56,185 bases of DNA from an uncultured Collinsella sp. GTDB lineage: Bacteria; Actinomycetota; Coriobacteriia; Coriobacteriales; Coriobacteriaceae. Within the stretch, counting starts at the first letter, position 1; the number at the start of each line of letters is the position of its first letter. The notes below the pieces were generated by a model. It had not been told where the DNA came from. It did no database searches and worked only from the letters and a program-made list of their open reading frames with translations. Positions 14,038 through 21,765 of this stretch are shown in pieces. The translations under genes were made by a program, and so were the position numbers. Location of the stretch: NCBI GenBank assembly GCA_900543605.1, contig UQSK01000005.1, positions 1 through 56,185 of the forward strand. Reading direction: 5' to 3'.

Positions 14038-16044
14038 TTATGCGAACTGACTCAGATAGAGGTCGGCATAAGCGCCCTCGGCTGCGAGCAGCTCCTTATG
14101 CGTGCCCTGCTCGATAATGTTGCCGTGGTCCATGACCAAGATCAGGTCGGCGTCCACGATCGTCGACAGGCGATGCGCGATCACAAAGCTCGTGCGCCCG
14201 CGCATAAGCGCGTCCATGGCACGGCCGATGGCAAGCTCGGTACGCGTGTCCACGCTTGAGGTCGCCTCGTCCAGGATGAGAATCGCCGGGTTGTTGAGCA
14301 GCACGCGTGCGATGGTCAGCAGCTGACGCTGGCCCTGGCTGATGCTTTCGGCATCGTTGGCCACGCGCGTGTCGTAGCCCTGCGGCATGGTGCGCACGAA
14401 GAAGTCGACCTGCGCGGCACGAGCGGCGGCCACAATTTCGTCGCGCGTTGCCTCGGGGCAGCCGTAGGCGATGTTCTCGGCAATCGTGCCATCGAATAGC
14501 CAGGCGTCTTGCAGCACCATGCCAAACTGCTGACGTAGCTCGCCGCGATCCATGCGGCTCGTATCCACGCCGTCGAGCGTAATACGCCCGCCGTCAATCT
14601 CGTAGAAGCGCATGAGCAGGTTGATGAGCGTCGTCTTGCCTGCGCCCGTGGTTCCCACCACCGCGATCTTCTGGCCCGGCTCGGCAGTAAACGACACGTC
14701 GCGCATAAGCGGCTTGTCGGGCGAATAACCAAAGCGCACGTGCTCAAAGGAGACGCGGCCCTCAACGCGACCCGGCAGCTTGGCGGCCTCGTCCGGCAGC
14801 GGATCGGCTTCCATCTCGGGCTCATCGAGCAGGTCGAACACGCGCTCCGCACTCGCCAGCGCGCTCTGCAGCGAGTTAAAGGTAAACGACAGCTGCGTCA
14901 TGGGCTCGGACGCCTCGTAGATAAACTGGAAGAACGCCTGGAACACGCCGACGGTCATGTGACCGGCAACCAGCATGCTGCAGCCCACAAGCGCAATAAC
15001 GATCTGCGCCAAACGGCCGATAAAGCGCACCGCGGGGCCGACAGCATTGATCATAAAGTCGGCCTTGGTGCTCACACGAGCCAGTTCCTTCGAAGCCTCG
15101 TGCACCTCAGCGGAGCTCTGACGTTCGCGGTTAAACGCGCGGATCACCAGACGGCCCGAATAGCCTTCCTCGACCGCACTCGTAATCTTGGACACCCACT
15201 CCTGGCGCTCGCCCGTCACATCGTGTGTGCGGCGCGAGACGACCTTCGTCACCAGCAGCGACAGTGCCGTAAAGAACAGAAAGACGAGCGTAAGCTGCAC
15301 GCTGAACACGAACATCACGCTCACAGCACCAACAACCGTGCCGATCGACACGAGCAGCTGCAGCAATCCGCGCTGCATGCTCTCGGACATCTTGTCCAGG
15401 TCGTTGGTCGCGCGGCTGACGACCTCGCCGGGACGATGCGCGTCAAAATAGGCGAGCGGCAGACGGTTGAGCTTTTGCGCGATGCGGTTGCGCAGGCGCA
15501 GATTGAGGCGTTCGGCCACGCTCGACATCAAAAAGCTCTGGAGCGCGTAGAACGAAGCGGCGGCCGTCCAAATCAAAAAGTAGATGAAGATAGTCCTGCC
15601 GCAGTTCTCCCAGGTGATGCTGAAGGTGGCGTTGTTGACAAACGCTACCTGAATGTGGCCCCACAGCTCATCGATCACGCGGGCGCTATATGCCGGCGCG
15701 GCAGTGTTAAAGATGACATAGAACACAATGCTCGCGAACACGATATAGAAGCGCCAATGGTCGCCGGCAGCCTCACTCCACAGGCGGCGCACCGTCGCCC
15801 AGGTATCCCGAGGCGTCTCGTCCTCGTCTTCGTCGTCCACGTCGCGCATACGCTCTGCCTCGGCGCGGGCGCGCTCGTCCTCGGCACGTTCGTTTTCCTC
15901 GTAGAGCGCTTGGCGGCGAGCCTCGCGCTCGGCTGCAGCCTTGGCGGCGTCATCCAGCTCGGTCGACGCGGCAGCCGTTTCCTCGACCAGTCCCGCGGCA
16001 GCGGCGTCATCAACGCCGCCCTGCTTCTTGAGCTCCTCGGTCAT
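14038..16044 (-). CDS. ABC exporter subunit (TMD-NBD), canonical half, with charged N-terminal extension
   Basis: About 668 residues. The first 85 residues are an unusual Glu/Ala/Arg-rich hydrophilic stretch (AAAEREARRQALYEENERAE; DVDDEDEDETPRD) before the first membrane segment near residue 100. Six membrane segments follow, then Walker A GTTGAGKTTL (about 468) and Walker B LILDEATSSVD with the catalytic Glu. The H-loop IAHRLST is intact and the signature is degenerate (ISQGQ). ATG 16044 is used: AAGGGAGG lies eight bases upstream, inside the end of the previous gene, whose stop is one base away. It pairs with that gene product as a heterodimeric exporter. Substrate unknown; the MarR regulator at the operon head suggests a drug or small-molecule role. 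Confidence 0.92.
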   Translation of the reverse strand: MTEELKKQGGVDDAAAAGLVEETAAASTELDDAAKAAAEREARRQALYEENERAEDERARAEAERMRDVDDEDEDETPRDTWATVRRLWSEAAGDHWRFYIVFASIVFYVIFNTAAPAYSARVIDELWGHIQVAFVNNATFSITWENCGRTIFIYFLIWTAAASFYALQSFLMSSVAERLNLRLRNRIAQKLNRLPLAYFDAHRPGEVVSRATNDLDKMSESMQRGLLQLLVSIGTVVGAVSVMFVFSVQLTLVFLFFTALSLLVTKVVSRRTHDVTGERQEWVSKITSAVEEGYSGRLVIRAFNRERQSSAEVHEASKELARVSTKADFMINAVGPAVRFIGRLAQIVIALVGCSMLVAGHMTVGVFQAFFQFIYEASEPMTQLSFTFNSLQSALASAERVFDLLDEPEMEADPLPDEAAKLPGRVEGRVSFEHVRFGYSPDKPLMRDVSFTAEPGQKIAVVGTTGAGKTTLINLLMRFYEIDGGRITLDGVDTSRMDRGELRQQFGMVLQDAWLFDGTIAENIAYGCPEATRDEIVAAARAAQVDFFVRTMPQGYDTRVANDAESISQGQRQLLTIARVLLNNPAILILDEATSSVDTRTELAIGRAMDALMRGRTSFVIAHRLSTIVDADLILVMDHGNIIEQGTHKELLAAEGAYADLYLSQFA

Positions 16045-16045
16045 G

Positions 16046-17782
16046 CTACTCACCTCCCTTCATCTGCGATTCCGCGATGGCGCGGTACACCTCGCAGGTT
16101 TCCATAAGCTCGCCATGCGTGCCCAGACCCACAACCTCGCCATCCTTGAGCACGACGATCTGGTCGGCGTGCAAGATCGTCGAGATGCGCTGCGCGATGA
16201 TGAGCACCGCAGCGTCACGCGTCTCGTCTTGCAACGCATGGCGCAGGGCGGCATCGGTCTTAAAGTCCAGGGCCGAAAAACTGTCATCGAAGATATATAG
16301 ATCGGCATGCTTCATGAGCGCACGGGCGATTGCCAAACGCTGGCGCTGGCCGCCCGAAAAGTTCGTACCGCCCTGCGCCACCGGGGTATCGAGCCCCTGC
16401 GGTTGGTCGAGTACAAAGGTGCTCTGGGCAACCTCAAGCGCGTGAAGCATGTCGCCCTCGGTCGCGCCTTCGTTACCAAAGCGAAGGTTGCTCGCCACCG
16501 TGCCCGAGAACAGCCACGCCTTCTGCGGCACATAGGCAATGCGCCCGCGGATTTCGTCTTGCGCAAGCTCGCGCAGGTCCACACCATTCAGGCGAATGGA
16601 GCCCTTGGTGGCATCGTGGAAGCGCAGCAGAAGCTTTGCCACCGTCGATTTGCCCGAGCCTGTCGAGCCAACGATCGCAGTCGTCTGACCGCGACGGCAG
16701 GAAAAGCTCAGGTCGCACAGGGTGTCCTCGTCGGCATCGTCAAAGCGAAACGACATGTGATCGAACACGGCAACCGCATCGACCCCGTTCTTTGAGTCGG
16801 ACGCGGCCGCATCAAGCGTACGCTGGCCATCGACGATGCTCGGCTCAATCTCCAGCACTTGGTGTGCACGGCTTAGGCATGCCGCGGCACGCGGAAGCGT
16901 CAGCACCACCATCTGGGCCATCATCACAAAGAACAGGATCAGAATTGCATACTCCAGCACCGCCGAGATACTCGCAATCTGCATGGCGTGGGCGCCTACG
17001 CGGTTGCCGCCCACCCACAGCACCGCCACCTCGGCGATGTTCATCAAAAAGAAGCTTGAGCTGTCGAGGCCCACAAACAGGTGGTTGACTTTGATGGCGT
17101 TGGCGGCGTAGTCGCTAAATACCTCGTCCAGGCGCTGCTCCTCGTGGCGCTCCTTATTGAAAGCGCGGATGACGCGAACGCCCACGATGTTCTCGCGCAG
17201 CACCACGTTCATACGGTCGATAAAGCTCTGAAGGCGCATAAAAATCGGCGCGGCGTTAGCCACCGTAAAGACCGCCGCCACCAGCACGATCGCAACCACC
17301 ACGCCCAGCAGCGTTCCCATGGCGGGATCGATAAACCAAGCGAAGATGATGCCCGCCACCGCCAGGAACGGCACCGGCAGCACCAGCTGAATCGTCTGCA
17401 GAATCGCCTGCTGAATCACGTTGATGTCGTTGAGCGAGCGTGTGATCATCGATCCCGTGCCAAAGCGCTCAAAATCGCTGGCCGCGAGCTCGAGCGATTT
17501 GTCGTACACGGCATTGCGGATATCGCAAGCCACGTTGGCGGCCAGGCGCGCCGAAAGATAGCAGCCCAGCACCGTGCCGCCGCTAGCCATGCTGGTCGCG
17601 ATAAACATGTATAGGCCGTTGCGTAAAATGTAGTCGACATCGCCCGTGGTAATACCGGTGTTGACCATGTTCGCCAGCATCGTGGGAACCAACAGCGTAC
17701 CGACGTTATCCACCAGCAGCACCAGCAGCGTCACTGCGACAAGCCCTCGATATGGCTTTAGAAACCTCATTAACAGTCGCAC
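16046..17782 (-). CDS. ABC exporter subunit (TMD-NBD), degenerate half
   Basis: A 578-residue ABC exporter half with six membrane segments (about 10-290) and a nucleotide-binding domain with GSTGSGKST. The signature FSGGQRQR is intact, but Walker B reads YIFDDSFSALD (Asp for Glu) and the switch His is Gln (IAQRIST), the same pair of losses as in the gene at 4433. Together with the canonical half encoded next it should make one active and one silent ATP site. The start is either GTG 17782, which overlaps the MarR gene by 13 bases and has GAGG seven bases upstream, or ATG 17770 in a TAATG stop-start overlap; the first is given. Confidence 0.92.
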   Translation of the reverse strand: MRLLMRFLKPYRGLVAVTLLVLLVDNVGTLLVPTMLANMVNTGITTGDVDYILRNGLYMFIATSMASGGTVLGCYLSARLAANVACDIRNAVYDKSLELAASDFERFGTGSMITRSLNDINVIQQAILQTIQLVLPVPFLAVAGIIFAWFIDPAMGTLLGVVVAIVLVAAVFTVANAAPIFMRLQSFIDRMNVVLRENIVGVRVIRAFNKERHEEQRLDEVFSDYAANAIKVNHLFVGLDSSSFFLMNIAEVAVLWVGGNRVGAHAMQIASISAVLEYAILILFFVMMAQMVVLTLPRAAACLSRAHQVLEIEPSIVDGQRTLDAAASDSKNGVDAVAVFDHMSFRFDDADEDTLCDLSFSCRRGQTTAIVGSTGSGKSTVAKLLLRFHDATKGSIRLNGVDLRELAQDEIRGRIAYVPQKAWLFSGTVASNLRFGNEGATEGDMLHALEVAQSTFVLDQPQGLDTPVAQGGTNFSGGQRQRLAIARALMKHADLYIFDDSFSALDFKTDAALRHALQDETRDAAVLIIAQRISTILHADQIVVLKDGEVVGLGTHGELMETCEVYRAIAESQMKGGE

Positions 17783-18270
17783 GACTCCCCCTCACCTTGA
17801 TTCTCGGCTTGGCTCTCGGCAGCGATATGCTGCTTAAATGTCTCGCACTCCTCGCCGAGCACCTGAGAGAATTTGCCGATCAGGAGCATAATCTCGCGCT
17901 GCTCACACGGCTCAAGCGCGCCAAAGGCTCGCTGCTCGGCCTTGAGTGCCGGCAGCGCATAACGCTCGGCAAATCGCCTGCCCTCTTCGGTCAGGCTCAC
18001 AACCTTGTTCTTACGACTGCCTTCGGCAAACTCCAACGTTGCGAAGCCCCGCGCCGTCAAGGTTTTAATTGCCGAGTTGATGGTCTGCTTGCTGTAGAAC
18101 CATTCGCTTGTCAGACGGCTTACGGCAATACTGCCGCCCGCCGTGCTGGTGTCGACGAGCATCCAATAGGCGCAGTCCGAAAGGCCGCAGGCGCGCGAGA
18201 ACTCCGAATAGATATGGTCGAGTCCATTGAGCAACCGATCGAAGTCGACCAGCGTAACCGCACTATTCAT
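17770..18270 (-). CDS. MarR family transcriptional regulator
   Basis: A 166-residue winged-helix regulator at the head of the exporter operon. The DNA-binding part spans about residues 48-95: VSRLTSEWFYSKQTINSAIK followed by LTARGFATLEFAEGSRKNKV and VSLTEEGRRFAERY, the MarR wing and following helix. Its stop codon overlaps the exporter start, so it is co-transcribed and likely represses its own operon, derepressed by a ligand. Two near-palindromic sites lie in the promoter (18287-18338). The C-terminal 20 residues are acidic and end in Cys-Asp-Cys. The ligand cannot be told from sequence. Confidence 0.93.
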   Translation of the reverse strand: MNSAVTLVDFDRLLNGLDHIYSEFSRACGLSDCAYWMLVDTSTAGGSIAVSRLTSEWFYSKQTINSAIKTLTARGFATLEFAEGSRKNKVVSLTEEGRRFAERYALPALKAEQRAFGALEPCEQREIMLLIGKFSQVLGEECETFKQHIAAESQAENQGEGESCDC

Positions 18271-18286
18271 CTATCCCACCATTCAA

Positions 18287-18346
18287 TTGTCCGATTTTTG
18301 ACCAATTATGTGTCTCTAGATTAGTCCGAGTTTTGACTATCGTCAA
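18287..18346 (-). promoter_or_regulatory. Promoter and two operator-like sites of the MarR-exporter operon
   Basis: Read leftward: -35 TTGACG (18341-18346), 17-bp spacer, -10 TAATCT (18318-18323). The near-palindrome TAGTCAAAACTCGGACTA (18321-18338) fills the spacer, and a second copy, ATTGGTCAAAAATCGGACAA, ends at 18307. The shared core GTCAAAANTCGGAC in both suggests autorepression by the MarR protein encoded downstream. Confidence 0.65.
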
Positions 18347-18394
18347 CAGGCTCTCCGCAAATGCGCGCACTTTTATGGCCTATCGGCAGAAAAA

Positions 18395-18425
18395 GACCGC
18401 CGGCGCGGGGGCGGCGCCAGCGGTC
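18395..18425 (-). terminator. Rho-independent terminator of the 96-residue protein gene
   Basis: Leftward: GACCGCTGGCGCC pairs with GGCGC.GGCGGTC around a C-rich loop, followed by TTTTTC. It lies about 25 bp after the stop at 18452. Confidence 0.85.
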
Positions 18426-18451
18426 ACGTGAAAATCGAGTTTTATTGCCTG

Positions 18452-18742
18452 TTAAGCAGCGACGGCCTCATAGACCGTAGCGCCCGAGAAGCTGTCATGC
18501 AGGCTCTTGCCGGCAATCCACGGCAGCTCGACGACCTCGCAGACCGTGTTGACCAGCTCGGAGCAGTCAGTAAAGTGGCCCTTGTCGTTGAGGGCCTCGC
18601 AATCCTGAACACGCCAATAGCCATCGGTGTGCGTGATGTAGTACTCGTGATCGTTGATCGACACGAAAGCGCGCGTCTTGGAACGCAGCAGCTTCAGAAA
18701 TCCTTCGAAATCGGTCTCGACGACATCTCCAGCCTGGAACAT
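18452..18742 (-). CDS. Hypothetical protein, 96 residues
   Basis: ATG 18742 has a perfect GGAGG site (GCCAGGAGGTAACATC) and the frame ends before a clean terminator, so this is a real monocistronic gene, but I recognise no family. The product is cytoplasmic and mildly acidic with no membrane segment. The sequence FVSINDHEYYITHTDGYWRV looks like a small beta-sheet fold, followed by a Cys-containing helix (DCEALNDKGHFTDCSELVN). Two Cys lie near residues 53 and 66. Strong translation signals suggest it is well expressed. No conserved neighbour hints at its role. Confidence 0.8.
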   Translation of the reverse strand: MFQAGDVVETDFEGFLKLLRSKTRAFVSINDHEYYITHTDGYWRVQDCEALNDKGHFTDCSELVNTVCEVVELPWIAGKSLHDSFSGATVYEAVAA

Positions 18743-19036
18743 GATGTTACCTCCTGGCCCGGCGCCACCACGGCGCATTGATAAACGTTGGTACTCCTTT
18801 AGTAAAACCTTTATCAAAGGTTATGCGTTCGTCATTTAGGCAAGTGGTAAAAAACCGCAGGGTAGACGGGATAAAACGTTTAACCATCCCATTTGTTTGT
18901 CACATTCTGAAGGTACTTTTATGCAAACCTACTTTCCCAATTGGAATCTATCCTTTTGGCCGGGCAATTGACCGTCTATCGTTTAAGCCCGACGGGTATG
19001 AACGGGGCATCTGCAACGCCACCGCAAGGAGACACC
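18743..19036. promoter_or_regulatory. Intergenic region between divergent small-protein and nitroreductase genes
   Basis: About 290 bp, AT-rich, holding both promoters. AAAACGTTTAA at about 18872 is flanked by GGGAT and ATCCC and resembles a LacI-type operator centred on CG. No clear -35/-10 pair stands out and no gene is seen. Confidence 0.4.
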
Positions 19037-19558
19037 ATGGAGACTATCGAAGCACTCATTCACCGCCGCAGCTGCCGCAACTACAGCGATCGTCCCGTCG
19101 AGGCCGAAAAGCTTGCACGTATTATCGAAGCCGGCCAATATGCACCGAGCGGCATGGGCCGCCAGCCGGTGACGTTTGTCGCCGTCACCGACCCCGCGAC
19201 CGTCGAGCGTCTCTCACAGCTCAACGCCCAGGTCATGGGCAGCAACAGCGACCCCTTCTATGGCGCCAAGACCGTTGTGGTGGTGCTGGTTGACCGCAGC
19301 GTGCCCACACATCTGGAAGACGGCTCGCTCGCCATGGGCAACTTGCTCAACGCCGCCTATGCACTGGGTGTCGATTCGTGCTGGATTCACCGCGCGCATG
19401 AGGTCTTTGACTCGCCCGAGGGCCTGGAGCTGCTGGCCAGCTGGGGCCTGCCCGCCGACGGCAGCCTGCGCGGTGTCGGTAACTGCATTCTTGGCTACGC
19501 CGAGGACACGCTACCCGAGGCAAAGCCGCGCCGCGACAACGTGGTGTACGTGAAGTAG
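19037..19558 (+). CDS. Nitroreductase family flavoprotein
   Basis: A 173-residue FMN-dependent oxidoreductase of the small nitroreductase family (TM1586/NfnB-like). The N-terminal HRRSCRNYSDRPVEAEKL is the classical FMN-phosphate-binding RxSxRxF/Y motif. QYAPSGMGRQP corresponds to the APSxxNxQP loop, although Met-Gly replaces the usual Gly-Asn. SLAMGNLLNAAYALGVDSCW is the central helix, and GNCILGYAED closes the fold. ATG 19037 has AAGGAG. Substrates could be quinones, nitro-compounds or flavins; physiological role unknown. It is monocistronic, with a hairpin 16 bp after the stop. Confidence 0.92.
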   Translation: METIEALIHRRSCRNYSDRPVEAEKLARIIEAGQYAPSGMGRQPVTFVAVTDPATVERLSQLNAQVMGSNSDPFYGAKTVVVVLVDRSVPTHLEDGSLAMGNLLNAAYALGVDSCWIHRAHEVFDSPEGLELLASWGLPADGSLRGVGNCILGYAEDTLPEAKPRRDNVVYVK

Positions 19559-19574
19559 CGCAGGAGCGTCAGCA

Positions 19575-19612
19575 GGGGTAGCTAATTTGGGACGGGGTAT
19601 TTTAGCTACCCC
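19575..19612 (+). terminator. Hairpin with GGGACGGGG loop after the nitroreductase gene
   Basis: GGGGTAGCTAA and TTAGCTACCCC form 11 perfect pairs around a loop containing TTGGGACGGGGTAT. The left arm and loop are repeated at 6766-6785. The loop resembles those of the hairpins at 23695, 25871 and 28895, whose stems are unrelated. Confidence 0.75.
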
Positions 19613-19621
19613 ACTCGCAAC

Positions 19622-20197
19622 TTATATTGACGTCGCCGTTGTCGTCGTTTCGTTCGTTTGAGTCGTTTCGGCGCCGTCGCCCTGTTCGTCCTCGTCCTTT
19701 TGAGCATCTGCGATGGTGGAGGCCGCCGCGACGATGCCGCGCTGGGGTGCGACGCCCGTCTGGGTCTGAGCGCCCTCGACAACTTCTGTGCCTGCATGCG
19801 CGAGCTCGGGCGATTTAAACACTGCGTCCAAGTTGGCGCCACCGCCGGCATATCCGAGCGCCGCGAGCGCGATGACGATCACCGCAACGACGGCCACGAT
19901 CGGCACATAACGATGCCAACCAGCAGGATTGAGCCCACTGCGGCGAGCCGCCCCGCGGCTGATGTAACCAAGCGTGCCGTCGTGCTTGAGCTTTGAGCCT
20001 ACCACGCGTTTGCGGCCCCACAACGAGGACTCGGCTTGCATGGCCAAGCGGGCGCTTGCCGAAGGATAGCCGTATTTAGTGCGTTTGAACGAGCCATCAA
20101 ACCCCGAGGCGTGCTTGCCCCACGTCACCGATGTCGTGCGTCGGTTGACCGGCGCGGCGCTCCGCCTTCTGCGGCTCGGTTTTGAAGTCTCAGCCAT
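19622..20197 (-). CDS. Single-pass membrane protein of unknown function
   Basis: A 191-residue protein with three clear parts. The N-terminal 95 residues are very basic (PSRRRRSAAPVNRRT; Trp at 26, 60 and 94). One membrane segment follows at about 97-117 (YVPIVAVVAVIVIALAALGY), then a Thr/Glu/Gln-rich acidic tail of about 70 residues that should lie outside by the positive-inside rule. The domain is not recognised. ATG 20197 is preceded by GAGGG; the frame is open from 20251 but the earlier start lacks a ribosome site. The preceding leftward gene is the degenerate NtrC-like regulator on the same strand, 84 bp away. Confidence 0.72.
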   Translation of the reverse strand: MAETSKPSRRRRSAAPVNRRTTSVTWGKHASGFDGSFKRTKYGYPSASARLAMQAESSLWGRKRVVGSKLKHDGTLGYISRGAARRSGLNPAGWHRYVPIVAVVAVIVIALAALGYAGGGANLDAVFKSPELAHAGTEVVEGAQTQTGVAPQRGIVAAASTIADAQKDEDEQGDGAETTQTNETTTTATSI

Positions 20198-20281
20198 ATG
20201 CCCTCGCACGCCGTAACCAAATCGAAACAATAACGCTTTGGACTGTAGCACACGCGTCGCGCGCGGTCACGGGCGCCTCGC

Positions 20282-21499
20282 TCAACGGTCATCGTCCTTC
20301 AGCAAGCGCCACAGCGTCGTACGGCTTATGCCCAGCACCTCCGCCGCACGGGTTCGGTTGCCGTGGAGATGATCTACAACCAGATGCGCGATATCTCGCT
20401 CGGTATCGGCCAGCGGTCGCAGGATATACAGGTCGCTTTCGAGTGTCGGGGCGCCAAAGGTTGCGGTCTTAATCACGTCCTCTTGGGCGAGCACTTCCTC
20501 CGCCACAGCGCGGTCCACCGTGCCCGCCCCCACCAATATATACAGTCGTTCCGAGACCTCGCGGAGCTGCAGATAATTGCGCGGCCAGCGGTAAGCATCG
20601 AGCGTCTTCGTCGCCGCGGCAGACAGCGTGGGCGCTGCCGTCCCAAATGCGTCAGCGAGATATTCCAAATAGCGCGCAACCTTCGTCGACGCGGCCCCCT
20701 GCTCGGCGATTGCCGGCGCCACGCTCACCGCACAGGCGAAGCGCTCGGTCACAAAGGCGGCTTGATCACTTTCGCCGCCGCCCGGCATGTCATTCGCCGT
20801 CAGCACCACATGGCAGCGCGTCGCCAACGCGGTGTCGGCCATCGTGGAGACCAGCTCGCGGAGGCGCTGGGGACCAACCGCATTCCAGCCCTCAATGCAA
20901 AGTGTCAGCCCCGTTTGGAACAGCGGCGATTCGGAGCTTTTGAGCACATGACGCCAACCGCGATCGGTGAGTTCATCGAGCGCAACGGAAACAAAGGGCT
21001 GATCGGCAAAAGGACCGTCCAGATAGAGGCTCTTGGCGATCTCGACCTGACCCGCTCCCAGCTCGCCCTCGAGCATAAGGGGCACGCCGCGCGCGTAACT
21101 CTCTGCAACCGGCGCAGCCACCGAGGCCGCCCCCTCAACGATGCCGTACGCGCTCGATTCGTAGCGGGCCTCAACCTCGTCGGCGTTGAGCCACTCGATG
21201 CCCGCGTGCGCCGCGGCGCCGCGCACCTCGCGGACCACGACGACCCAAAGGCACCCGCCCTCTTTGTCGGTGGAGCGAACGGTCAGGTTCAGGCGCGCAC
21301 CCGCACGTCCCATAACCAGACGCGCGCCGTCTCCTATACGGTCGAGGCGCTCAGCGACAAAAGCCGCCACATCCCGCTCGAGCGCCGCGTCATTCATGGT
21401 CGAGATCGCGACGTCCCCACGCGCATCGATTGCCAATGCCGAGGCCCCGGCAGCAGCCAGGGCCTCGGTCAAGATGTTCAGCTTGGCATCGCTATCCAT
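20282..21499 (-). CDS. Degenerate enhancer-binding-type (NtrC/RocR-like) regulator with Fis HTH
   Basis: A 405-residue protein with the layout of a sigma-54 activator: an N-terminal sensor-like region (1-110), an AAA+-like region (about 120-320) and a C-terminal Fis-type helix-turn-helix (HLHGNRTRAAEVLGISRTTL). The AAA+ part is decayed. The P-loop position reads GELGAGQVE (145-153) without the Lys and Ser/Thr, and no GAFTGA motif for sigma-54 contact is visible. YRWPRNYLQLREV matches the WPGNxREL sensor-II region. It therefore probably works as an ordinary DNA-binding regulator. ATG 21499 has AGGGG. Its targets are unknown; neighbours are a membrane protein and a YeiH-type transporter. Confidence 0.8.
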   Translation of the reverse strand: MDSDAKLNILTEALAAAGASALAIDARGDVAISTMNDAALERDVAAFVAERLDRIGDGARLVMGRAGARLNLTVRSTDKEGGCLWVVVVREVRGAAAHAGIEWLNADEVEARYESSAYGIVEGAASVAAPVAESYARGVPLMLEGELGAGQVEIAKSLYLDGPFADQPFVSVALDELTDRGWRHVLKSSESPLFQTGLTLCIEGWNAVGPQRLRELVSTMADTALATRCHVVLTANDMPGGGESDQAAFVTERFACAVSVAPAIAEQGAASTKVARYLEYLADAFGTAAPTLSAAATKTLDAYRWPRNYLQLREVSERLYILVGAGTVDRAVAEEVLAQEDVIKTATFGAPTLESDLYILRPLADTERDIAHLVVDHLHGNRTRAAEVLGISRTTLWRLLKDDDR

Positions 21500-21624
21500 T
21501 ATTTGCCCCTGTCCGCAGCGACGTGCAACCGCCGACGGTCGCACGACCGAGTGTTTCAAAATTGAACGATATTGCTCACCAAACACTATAGGGCAGAAAG
21601 CGCCGTCCTGCGAGTATAGGTGTT

Positions 21625-21712
21625 GCCCCGCATCGCCATCCTGGCGGGGCGATAAGAGCTCTTCGGGACTTATAAACCTGCGGACAAGCCATACCCGCAA
21701 GAGCTCCTATCG
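21625..21712 (-). repeat. Hairpins after the yeiH-type gene
   Basis: Two inverted repeats: GCCCCGC/GCGGGGC (21625-21650) and CGATAAGAGCTC against GAGCTCCTATCG (21650-21712). On the leftward strand the larger one contains TGTCCGCAGG, similar to the TCCGCA motif of the long palindromes, but GAGGAC is not present opposite it. They lie 54 bp downstream of the leftward stop at 21766. Confidence 0.5.
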
Positions 21713-21765
21713 CTCCACCGTGAGAATGCGCTCGCCAGCACGCAGCACGCAAACAAGCTACTTCT

